A program made the translations under genes and the position numbers. The notes below the pieces were generated by a model. The model was not told the DNA's origin. It saw nothing but the letters and a program-made list of their open reading frames with translations, and did not search any database. Of a stretch of DNA of 5,161 nt, positions 1 to 5,148 are shown one piece after another. The stretch's first letter is position 1. Every line of letters starts with the position of its first letter. Origin of the DNA: a bacterium (GTDB lineage: Bacteria > Patescibacteriota > Patescibacteriia > CAIQCM01); the NCBI GenBank assembly GCA_023246535.1, contig JAHFIF010000084.1:1-5161 (forward strand). The letters are read 5' to 3'.

Positions 1-49
1 TTTTTGGCCGTCTGATTCGCGGCGAAGCCGGACCGTCCGGCGCGGCGTT

Positions 50-1060
50 TTAACGTCCAAGCGCCCGGACATGGGATTTTATGTTTCGCATCATGCTCCA
101 GATCCGTTCCAGCTTGGCGATGGCGTTGCGGTCGGCGAGGCGGGTGTACAGGAGCGCCCAAGCCGCATGCTCAAAGACGGCCAGCATCGAGCCAAGGGCC
201 AGCGCCGCGACAATGCCGGCAAGTCCGAAGATGGCCACGACGATGTTGGTTAGGATCGGCAGGTTCAAGGCCGAAAGCGCCAGCACCATGAGGATGCAAG
301 GCGCGGCGATGATCGCGATGGCGACCATTATGGCGGTGCCGGCGGCCAGCGCCGACAAAAAAACGATGCCGATCATTTCCAAGGAAACCAGCCAATGCCG
401 CTTTAGGAATTTAAAGGCGTTGTGCAGGGCGTTCATCCAGCGGTCGTTCTCGATCATGATCCCGGCGTTCGTCATCATCATGAGGAAGGAGACGACGAGG
501 GCGACCAGCGAGAAAACAACGAACAGGGCGACGCCGATCAGGTATCCGAATGAGCCGTCGATCGACGCATAAACGCCCAGCGCGGCCATGACAAAAGCGG
601 TAAAGATGACGATCCGGCCGATCACCTGCGTCAAAAGCAGGGGGCCGATCTTGGCCGAACCGGCGGCAAAAGCGGCGCCGACCGTCTGCTTCTTTTTAAG
701 CGCGCGTTTCGCCACGGTCTGGAGCAGGGCGCCGGAAGCGGCCACCGCGGCGATCGCGACGAGCGCATAGACGGCGAGGAACAGCACGATCGAGAAGAAG
801 AGATTCATTTGGGTCGCCGCGTCGTTGGTAACGAGCGCGTTCAACACGGCTTGCGTACCGGCCGTGAAGCCGGAATACGGATTGCCACTCGAAATTTTGT
901 AGATGGCGCGGGTGATGAATTCAAAGGCGCCGCCGTTCATCATGAGGAGCGAGGCGAGCAAGCCCAGCACCCAAAATTCACGCCGTTGCCAGGCAATCTC
1001 GAACGCGCCGCGGACGATGTCGCGGTAGAGATACTTTTCTTTAAGTTGCGCTTTGGCCAT
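50..1060 (-). CDS. Polytopic membrane protein of unknown function (336 aa)
   Basis: I do not recognise a named function. The protein begins with a short basic, amphipathic stretch (residues 1-28) and then shows about six to seven hydrophobic segments, at roughly 29-48, 86-114, 138-163, 171-198, 223-255 and 258-302; the last two are long enough that one may be a double pass. Residues 115-125 form a lysine/arginine-rich loop, and the C-terminal 30 residues are basic, which fits a cytoplasmic tail. The start of the first segment (FWVLGLLASLL, then NGGAFEF) resembles the opening of hypothetical membrane proteins I remember from Patescibacteria, some loosely similar to the membrane domain of glycerophosphodiester phosphodiesterases; this is memory, not a search result. 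No catalytic motif is visible. The ATG at 1060 is preceded by an extended -10 promoter 32 bases upstream but by no Shine-Dalgarno sequence. The gene appears monocistronic and diverges from the orphan gene at 1387. Confidence 0.85.
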   Translation of the reverse strand: MAKAQLKEKYLYRDIVRGAFEIAWQRREFWVLGLLASLLMMNGGAFEFITRAIYKISSGNPYSGFTAGTQAVLNALVTNDAATQMNLFFSIVLFLAVYALVAIAAVAASGALLQTVAKRALKKKQTVGAAFAAGSAKIGPLLLTQVIGRIVIFTAFVMAALGVYASIDGSFGYLIGVALFVVFSLVALVVSFLMMMTNAGIMIENDRWMNALHNAFKFLKRHWLVSLEMIGIVFLSALAAGTAIMVAIAIIAAPCILMVLALSALNLPILTNIVVAIFGLAGIVAALALGSMLAVFEHAAWALLYTRLADRNAIAKLERIWSMMRNIKSHVRALGR

Positions 1061-1092
1061 AGAACTAAGGTGCGGAATGAAAATAGTTATTT

Positions 1093-1101
1093 ATTATACC
1101 A
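1093..1101 (-). promoter_or_regulatory. Extended -10 promoter for the membrane protein gene
   Basis: Read on the minus strand this is TGGTATAAT, a perfect -10 hexamer with the extended TGn element. Transcription would start near 1086, giving a leader of about 25 bases before the ATG at 1060. No convincing -35 hexamer lies 17 bp further up, which is common for extended -10 promoters. The site sits in a short AT-rich stretch (about 1078-1110) between GC-rich sequences. The motif is seen directly; promoter activity is inferred. Confidence 0.65.
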
Positions 1102-1167
1102 CAAAATAATGCCGCGCCGCGCATGATCCTTCGGACGTTTCTTGGTGAGCCGCATAAAATAGCTTTA

Positions 1168-1181
1168 ATAAAACGTTTTAT
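1168..1181. promoter_or_regulatory. 14-bp perfect palindrome, possible operator or UP-like element
   Basis: ATAAAACGTTTTAT is a perfect inverted repeat with no spacer. It ends 13 bases before the -35 hexamer of the rightward promoter at 1195. It could bind a dimeric regulator or act as an AT-rich UP-like element contacted by the RNA polymerase alpha subunits. A chance palindrome in AT-rich DNA cannot be excluded. No regulator gene is next to it. Confidence 0.3.
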
Positions 1182-1194
1182 CGCCATGCCGCGA

Positions 1195-1223
1195 TTGACA
1201 AAAATAGCGATTCGTGGTAGATT
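1195..1223 (+). promoter_or_regulatory. Sigma-70-type promoter for the orphan gene
   Basis: A perfect -35 hexamer TTGACA (1195-1200) is followed after exactly 17 bases by TAGATT (1218-1223), a 4/6 match to TATAAT. The -10 is preceded by TGG, giving an extended -10. Transcription would begin near 1230, leaving a leader of about 155 bases before the ATG at 1387. This is the most complete promoter in the window. Confidence 0.7.
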
Positions 1224-1229
1224 GGTCGG

Positions 1230-1386
1230 TGGCTTTTGCCGGATTTTTTCCGTTTTAAACGAGGTATTTGTTCCCGTTGCCGCGACGACGAGCGCGAATG
1301 CGTCCTTTAAAATGAGGGAAATTCCGACCGTGCGCCGTGCACGCGACGAACGTACCGGGACGATTGCGAAAGGATGGGGTAGTCGC
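1230..1386 (+). other. Long untranslated leader of the orphan gene
   Basis: This is the stretch between the predicted transcription start and the preferred ATG at 1387. It contains a T-run (1244-1249) flanked by short complementary arms and a 5-bp hairpin (1329-1333 with 1339-1343, loop GCCGT). It ends with AGGA at 1371-1374, a Shine-Dalgarno-like core 12 bases before the ATG. The frame of the gene stays open through the leader, so a start further up (for example ATG at 1312) cannot be ruled out. However, the translated leader is arginine-rich and does not look protein-like, and no ribosome-binding sequence precedes that ATG. I see no recognisable riboswitch. The rest of the 1061-1386 intergenic region holds the two promoters and the palindrome listed separately. 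Confidence 0.4.
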
Positions 1387-2031
1387 ATGACAAACCTGTT
1401 CAAGGGAGAGATCGGCAAGTTGTTTCCGTTGCTGGCAGCCTTAGACGAAGCGGGACTTTCCGCAGGCATGATGGAGGTTATCTCTGTCAATCACTCCGAC
1501 GGCGATAATTCACTAGCGCGCGCCATGCTCGCAGCTTACGCCGCGGCGCTGGCGGAAGCTGGGAAAATTTCTATCGAGACTTTCGTGCAGTTCGTACAAT
1601 ATATAAAGCCGCCGTTCGAGAAGCTGAGCAGCATGTTTGGCAGCGTCAACCCCAATTATGCCACGGTGCAGATCAAGCCGATTGAACCGTGTAAGAATGT
1701 TGACCGATCGAATCGCAAGGTGACCTTTCGCCTTTTCAGAATCGCTCGGACGATGACAACCAAGGAGGTCATTGCCTTGATCAAGGCGGCTGGTTTTCGC
1801 CCCGCGCTGTATGAAGAACTTGTCGCCGTTTTGGATCGGTGTCCATGGGAGCTGTCCAAAGCCCGCGTGGTTGCGGCTCTTGGCTCCGTCGCCAAGACGG
1901 AGAGAGGGACACGAACCCCTTACGCCAGCAATACTTGTGAAGGAAGGCAGCTTGATTTGAGCGAGCCATCTAACCACGTTGCGGACGTGTGGAGCAAAGA
2001 GTGGGAGTTCCTCGTCGTCGAAGATCGCTGA
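1387..2031 (+). CDS. Uncharacterised protein, probably of a Patescibacteria-specific paralogous family (214 aa)
   Basis: Function unknown. From the ATG at 1387, chosen because AGGA lies 12 bases upstream and the sequence becomes protein-like there, the product is soluble with no signal peptide or membrane segment. Residues 1-80 look helical (FKGEIGKLFPLLAALDEAGL, then an alanine-rich helix around 43-59). Residues 111-168 follow the pattern VTFRLF...TTKEVIALIKAAGFRPA...ELVAVL...VVAALGSV. Residues 173-214 run from RGTRTPYAS to a closing WEFLVVED. The order GFRPA-x-x-x-EL, then ALGSV, then R-x-P-Y, then W-x-FL-x-V resembles a multi-copy family of hypothetical proteins I remember from Patescibacteria genomes (typically GYRPATL-x-ELL, VALGSV, VPYL, RFLAV). 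I could not check this. The gene stands alone between its own promoter and its own terminator. Base use looks somewhat less GC-biased than in ftsH and rpsA, though I did not compute it. Confidence 0.75.
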   Translation: MTNLFKGEIGKLFPLLAALDEAGLSAGMMEVISVNHSDGDNSLARAMLAAYAAALAEAGKISIETFVQFVQYIKPPFEKLSSMFGSVNPNYATVQIKPIEPCKNVDRSNRKVTFRLFRIARTMTTKEVIALIKAAGFRPALYEELVAVLDRCPWELSKARVVAALGSVAKTERGTRTPYASNTCEGRQLDLSEPSNHVADVWSKEWEFLVVEDR

Positions 2032-2050
2032 TTGTTCACTAGTCATTCGG

Positions 2051-2083
2051 ACCCGCGCGATGCGTCTTGTCGCGCGGGTTTTT
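2051..2083 (+). terminator. Intrinsic terminator of the orphan gene
   Basis: A 10-bp perfect stem (2051-2060 ACCCGCGCGA with 2070-2079 TCGCGCGGGT) encloses a 9-base loop and runs directly into five T residues (2079-2083). It begins 19 bases after the stop codon of the gene ending at 2031. GC-rich stem and T-run give the standard Rho-independent form on the plus strand. Confidence 0.85.
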
Positions 2084-2107
2084 CATACCCGACGATCTTG
2101 GCCATAA

Positions 2108-2139
2108 AAAATCACCCCGATGATCATCGGGGTGATTTT
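2108..2139. terminator. Bidirectional intrinsic terminator between the convergent genes
   Basis: This is a 32-bp perfect palindrome. Arms 2108-2120 and 2127-2139 pair over 13 bp around the centre TGATCA. On the minus strand the GC core TCACCCCGA/TCGGGGTGA is followed by six T residues, making it the likely ftsH terminator 15 bases after that gene's stop at 2154. On the plus strand the same core is followed by TTTTGTTATTT, so it may also back up the terminator at 2051-2083. Confidence 0.85.
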
Positions 2140-2153
2140 GTTATTTGCTTTAA

Positions 2154-2444
2154 CTAGACGGTCGGTTTGGGTCCGACCAGTTTTTCGAATTCTTCTTTTT
2201 CCAGCGTTTCTTTGACCAAGAGTTCGGCGACCAGTTTGTCGAGGGTCGCGCGCTTCTTTTTGAGAATGGCGACGGCGGTGGCGCGGGCTTCGGTGATAAG
2301 GCGGGTCACCTCGGCGTCGATCGCTTCGGCAGTCTTTTCCGAGTAGTCGCGCTGTTCGCTGATCTGGCGTCCCAGGAAGATCATCTCCTCCTTTTCGCCG
2401 AAGGTGCGCGGGCCCAAGTTGCTCATGCCGTAGTCGGTCACCAT
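2154..2444 (-). CDS. ftsH: FtsH C-terminal fragment: end of the M41 peptidase domain (96 aa, separated by a break)
   Basis: This is the last part of an FtsH zinc metalloprotease. Residues 1-26 read MVTDYGMS, LGPRTFGE, EEMIFLGR, the conserved FtsH block that normally follows the SND motif. The remainder (YSEKTAEAIDAEV... LDKLVAELLVKETLEKEEFEKLVG) is the helical C-terminal part of the M41 peptidase domain. The reading frame is offset from the upstream ftsH piece and overlaps it by 7 bases: the ATG and the upstream TGA share the sequence ATGGTGA on the minus strand. In intact FtsH this methionine is internal and conserved (ARxMVT), so the ATG is not evidence of an evolved start codon. Re-initiation at the overlapping stop and start could in principle make this piece as a separate polypeptide. 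A broken gene or an assembly error is more likely. The identity as FtsH is certain; independent expression is doubtful. Confidence 0.8.
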   Translation of the reverse strand: MVTDYGMSNLGPRTFGEKEEMIFLGRQISEQRDYSEKTAEAIDAEVTRLITEARATAVAILKKKRATLDKLVAELLVKETLEKEEFEKLVGPKPTV

Positions 2445-3943
2445 GTGGTCACGTTGGCTTCGCCAAAGGCTTCGACCTCGGCCACGTAGCCGCCCAACGA
2501 ACCGGCCAGGTCGGCGATGAAGGCGGACTTGGGGTGCAGGCGCTTGTCCTCGAGCGGCATTTTCAGGGTGTAGCCGCCGGCATGCCCGCGGGCGATGATG
2601 GAAATTTTTTGCACCGGATCGGCCTCGGGCATTTCATGGAAAACGAGCGCATGCCCGGCTTCGTGGTAGGCGACGATGTTCTTTTCTTTTTCGTTGATGA
2701 CGCGGCTGCGGCGTTCCGGGCCGAGCATGACTTTTTCAATCGACATGAGAATGTCGTCGAGCTCGATCGTTTTGCGGTTCTTCCGGGCGGTCAGGATGGC
2801 CGCTTCGTTCATGACGTTCGCCAGGTCGGCGCCGGAAAAGCCCGGGGTGCGTTCGGCGACTTTGCGAAGCGGCAGTTCGGCGACGAGCGGCTTGCTTTTG
2901 GCGTGGATCTTCAGGATCATTTCGCGTTCGTTGATGTCGGGCAGATCAAGCGTGACGCGGCGGTCAAAGCGGCCGGGTCGCAGCAAGGCCGGGTCGAGGA
3001 CGTCGGGCCGGTTGGTGGCGGCCATGACAATGATGCCGATCGACGGATCAAAGCCGTCCATTTCCACGAGGATCTGGTTCAACGTCTGCTCGCGTTCGTC
3101 GTGCGAGCCGCCGAGTCCGGCGCCGCGCTGGCGGCCGACCGCGTCGATCTCGTCGATGAAGATGATGCAGGGCGCGCTTTTTTTGGCGCGGGCGAACAGG
3201 TCGCGGACGCGCGCCGCGCCGACGCCGACGAACATCTCGACGAATTCCGAGCCGGAAATGTGGAAGAAGGGGACGTTGGCTTCGCCGGCGACCGCGCGCG
3301 CCATGAGCGTTTTGCCGGTGCCGGGCGGCCCCATGAGGAGCACGCCCTTGGGGATCTTCGCGCCGACGGCGACGAATTTTTTCGGGCTTTTCAAAAATTC
3401 AACGATCTCCATTAATTCTTCTTTGGCTTCGGCTGCTCCGGCAACGTCGCCGAAGGTCAAACGGTTCTTGTCGTTCTTGCCGTACTCGCGGGCGCCGGAT
3501 TGTCCGAACGACATGGCGCGGCTGTTTTGTCCCTGCACCGAGCGCATCATGAAAAGGACGAGAACGCCGATGGCGAGGATCGGGAGAACGATGGGCAGCA
3601 TGACGCTCATCCAGTTGGAAAAGGCGCTGGCGTTGGCCACCTTAAGGTCGATGGCCGCGAGCTTGTCGTCGGTAACGCCGAGATTCTTCATGACCGAGGT
3701 GAACGATTCGCCGCCTTCTTTGCTGGCGACCTCGTCTTTTTTGTCGTTGGTCACGATATTCAAGGTCGAGTCTTTGACCGTCACCGCTTTGACCTCGCCG
3801 TTCGTGATTTGGCGCGCCAGGGTTCCCAGGTCGATCGCCGCCGGCTTGGGCGCGTTTAAATTGATCGCGGAAAAAACAATGCCGAGGATCACCAGGGCGC
3901 CGAAGAAGATAAGCAGGCTTTTGATGGGGGAGGGTTTGGTCAT
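2438..3943 (-). CDS. ftsH: ATP-dependent zinc metalloprotease FtsH, N-terminal part (501 aa, truncated by a break)
   Basis: FtsH is a membrane-anchored hexameric AAA+ protease that extracts and degrades misfolded membrane proteins and some regulators. Visible order: transmembrane helix 1 (about 9-28), an extracytoplasmic domain (30-107), transmembrane helix 2 (110-133), then the AAA+ module. That module has Walker A GPPGTGKT (205-212), the pore loop FVG (238-240), Walker B ending IDEID (263-267), sensor-1 N311 and arginine fingers R325 and R328. The zinc-binding HEAGH lies at 427-431. The protein then stops after FGEANVTTW at 501, where normal FtsH continues with TTGASNDL...ARxMVT. The rest resumes in another frame at 2444. 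Joined, and with about 15 missing residues restored, the length would be near 611, normal for the family. As read, the expected third zinc ligand (Asp of SND, Asp495 in E. coli) is absent, so proteolysis should be lost although the ATPase looks intact. The ATG at 3943 has no Shine-Dalgarno sequence. Confidence 0.93.
   Translation of the reverse strand: MTKPSPIKSLLIFFGALVILGIVFSAINLNAPKPAAIDLGTLARQITNGEVKAVTVKDSTLNIVTNDKKDEVASKEGGESFTSVMKNLGVTDDKLAAIDLKVANASAFSNWMSVMLPIVLPILAIGVLVLFMMRSVQGQNSRAMSFGQSGAREYGKNDKNRLTFGDVAGAAEAKEELMEIVEFLKSPKKFVAVGAKIPKGVLLMGPPGTGKTLMARAVAGEANVPFFHISGSEFVEMFVGVGAARVRDLFARAKKSAPCIIFIDEIDAVGRQRGAGLGGSHDEREQTLNQILVEMDGFDPSIGIIVMAATNRPDVLDPALLRPGRFDRRVTLDLPDINEREMILKIHAKSKPLVAELPLRKVAERTPGFSGADLANVMNEAAILTARKNRKTIELDDILMSIEKVMLGPERRSRVINEKEKNIVAYHEAGHALVFHEMPEADPVQKISIIARGHAGGYTLKMPLEDKRLHPKSAFIADLAGSLGGYVAEVEAFGEANVTTW
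2441..2452 (-). other. ftsH: Break point in ftsH: apparent small deletion with frameshift
   Basis: On the minus strand the codons for V-T-T (GTGACCAC) run straight into ATGGTGACC, the codons for M-V-T. In FtsH proteins these are separated by about 15 conserved residues (GASND...AR-x). Losing 15 codons plus one base, about 46 bases, accounts for both the missing residues and the frame change. GTGACC occurs on both sides of the junction, 11 bases apart. Whether this is a real deletion or a sequencing or assembly error cannot be decided from the window. Confidence 0.75.
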
Positions 3944-3960
3944 AGGAGGTTATAAAGCTA

Positions 3961-3988
3961 ATGGGGCCCCGCATTTGCGAGGCCCCAT
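3961..3988 (-). terminator. Hairpin between rpsA and ftsH, possible weak terminator or processing site
   Basis: Arms 3961-3968 (ATGGGGCC) and 3981-3988 (GGCCCCAT) pair perfectly over 8 bp. An inner CGC/GCG stem closes a four-base loop after one C-A mismatch. On the minus strand the tract that follows is TAGCTTTATA, only a weak U-tract. It lies 18 bases past the rpsA stop, so partial termination or attenuation between rpsA and ftsH is the simplest reading. It could also act as an mRNA-stabilising hairpin. Confidence 0.45.
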
Positions 3989-3989
3989 C

Positions 3990-3998
3990 ACTATACCA
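3990..3998 (-). promoter_or_regulatory. Possible extended -10 promoter for ftsH
   Basis: On the minus strand this reads TGGTATAGT: the extended TGn element plus a 5/6 match to TATAAT. It lies 46 bases upstream of the ftsH ATG and just inside the gap after rpsA. No good -35 is present; the hexamer at 17 bp spacing is GACAAA. The predicted transcription start, near 3983, falls within the first arm of the neighbouring hairpin, so promoter and hairpin probably serve different transcripts. Confidence 0.45.
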
Positions 3999-4006
3999 TA
4001 TTTATC

Positions 4007-5110
4007 TTACTTTTTGTCGCTGTCGTCCGACGGTTCCATCGCCTTGAGCGAGAGGCCGAGGCGGTGCTGTTCCGGCTCGATCGAGACGATCTTCCAGGCG
4101 AGTTCGTCGCCGATCTTGGCGGCCTCGGTCGGCTCCTTGATCGGTTTCGAAGAGAGTTCGCTGATGTGGGCGAGGCCGTGAATGTCGTTGTCGAGTTCGA
4201 CGAAGAAACCGAACGGGTTGGCCTTGATGATCTTGCCTTTGACGACCTGGCCGATGTGGTACTTGTCGGTCACGTTCTTCCACGGATCGTCAACCAAGCG
4301 CTTGAGCGACAAGAAGATCTTCGAGCCTTCGACGTTGATGATCTGCGCTTTGACCTTCTGGCCGAGCGCGAGAATGTCGCGCGGGTGGTCGATGCGCTGC
4401 CAGGCGAGTTCGGAAATGTGCGCCAAGCCCTCGAGGCCGTCGAAGCGGATGAAGGCGCCGAATTCGGCCAGCGCCACCACTTCGCCCTCGATCACGTCGC
4501 CGACCTTGAATTTGGCCAGCACTTCTTTCTGTTCGTCTTCCCAAATGGATTTTTCCGAAACGATGAGCTTGCGCTCCTGTTCGTTGACGTCGATCACCTG
4601 GACGGTGAAGTCTTCGCCGACGTAGGTGCGGAGCTTTTCGAGGATTTTGTTCTTCTCGCCGCCGGACACGCGCGGGTAGTGGTCGGGCGAGAGCTGGGAA
4701 ACCGGCAGGAAGCCCTGAATGTGGTTGACGCGCACGAGCATGCCGCCCTTGTTGGCTTCGAGAATGCGGACGGTGAGTTTTTCGCGCTTCTGCATCATTT
4801 CGCGCACGGTCTCCCAGGCGCGGAGATGGCCGGCGAAGCGGAACGAGAGTTCGAGGTCGCCGTTCTCGTTTTCGGCGCCGACGACCGTCGCTTCAACCTC
4901 GTCGCCGAGCTTGAGCGATTCGTACATGCCGCTTTCGTCCTTGAGTTCGGGGCCGCGAACAACGCCGGTGCGAAAGCCCGGGATGTCGATCTTGACCTCG
5001 TTCTTCGTGATGGCGACGATGGTGCCTTTCACGATGTCGCCGACGCGCGGAACGCTTAAGAATGATTTCTCCTCCAGTAGTTCGGTGAATGTTTGCTTGT
5101 TAGCTTCCAT
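4007..5110 (-). CDS. rpsA: 30S ribosomal protein S1, four S1 domains (367 aa)
   Basis: S1 binds single-stranded mRNA on the small ribosomal subunit and helps load it for initiation. Four S1-type OB-fold repeats are visible. Domain 1 (about 22-92) opens VGDIVKGTIVAI. Domain 2 (about 109-190) contains GGMLVRVNHIQGFLP. Domain 3 (about 202-272) contains the classic GAFIRFDGLEGLAHISEL. Domain 4 (about 285-357) contains GFFVELDNDIHGLAHISEL. A short charged tail ends the protein. E. coli S1 has six domains and 557 residues; four-domain forms are usual in Gram-positive bacteria and, as I recall, in Patescibacteria. I chose the ATG at 5110 (MEANKQTFTELLEE) because this is how S1 proteins typically begin. 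The frame extends up to 5158, but those extra residues include a hairpin-forming sequence and do not look like S1. No Shine-Dalgarno sequence lies at normal spacing; the nearest, GGAAGG, is about 18 bases away. ftsH follows after 63 bases in the same direction. Confidence 0.92.
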   Translation of the reverse strand: MEANKQTFTELLEEKSFLSVPRVGDIVKGTIVAITKNEVKIDIPGFRTGVVRGPELKDESGMYESLKLGDEVEATVVGAENENGDLELSFRFAGHLRAWETVREMMQKREKLTVRILEANKGGMLVRVNHIQGFLPVSQLSPDHYPRVSGGEKNKILEKLRTYVGEDFTVQVIDVNEQERKLIVSEKSIWEDEQKEVLAKFKVGDVIEGEVVALAEFGAFIRFDGLEGLAHISELAWQRIDHPRDILALGQKVKAQIINVEGSKIFLSLKRLVDDPWKNVTDKYHIGQVVKGKIIKANPFGFFVELDNDIHGLAHISELSSKPIKEPTEAAKIGDELAWKIVSIEPEQHRLGLSLKAMEPSDDSDKK

Positions 5111-5131
5111 ATAATGCTGGAAACTTAGCCT

Positions 5132-5148
5132 TCCCGCCCAAGGCGGGA
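5132..5148. repeat. Small GC-rich hairpin in the rpsA leader
   Basis: Perfect 7-bp arms TCCCGCC (5132-5138) and GGCGGGA (5142-5148) enclose a three-base loop. It sits 22 bases upstream of the preferred rpsA start and has no following T-run on either strand, so it is not a clear terminator. It may be a dispersed intergenic palindrome or part of an rpsA leader structure. Only one copy is visible in this window. Confidence 0.4.

Noticed and set aside
27..41. Hairpin (6-bp arms GCCGGA/TCCGGC, 3-base loop) downstream of the membrane protein gene
   Set aside because: There is no T-run on the minus strand, where a terminator for that gene would need it. A short TTTT lies six bases further on the plus strand, but no plus-strand gene is visible there.
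1123..1386. N-terminal extension of the orphan protein up to 1123
   Set aside because: It would start upstream of the predicted promoter (1195-1223), and the extra residues are basic and not protein-like. The ATG at 1387 with AGGA upstream fits better.
1065..1490. 141-codon minus-strand open frame across the divergent intergenic region
   Set aside because: It covers promoters on both strands and overlaps the start of the orphan gene. The translation shows no recognisable pattern and no ribosome-binding site.
2430..2460. Programmed ribosomal frameshift joining the two ftsH pieces
   Set aside because: There is no slippery heptamer, and a frame change alone would not restore the missing conserved residues with the SND motif.
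3944..4045. Tiny plus-strand ORF from ATG 3961 after a perfect AGGAGGT
   Set aside because: The Shine-Dalgarno-like sequence and ATG are correctly spaced, but the ~28-codon product consists of the hairpin and the antisense end of rpsA. No plus-strand promoter is evident.
2534..4181. Long plus-strand open frames (293 and 501 codons) over ftsH
   Set aside because: They lie opposite a clear ftsH reading frame, have low-complexity, arginine/alanine or aspartate/phenylalanine-rich translations, and lack start signals. They are antisense shadows of GC-rich coding DNA.
4064..5059. 331-codon plus-strand open frame over rpsA
   Set aside because: The translation is dominated by Asp, Glu, Leu, Val and Phe repeats typical of the complement of S1 codons. 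The minus strand encodes four clear S1 domains.
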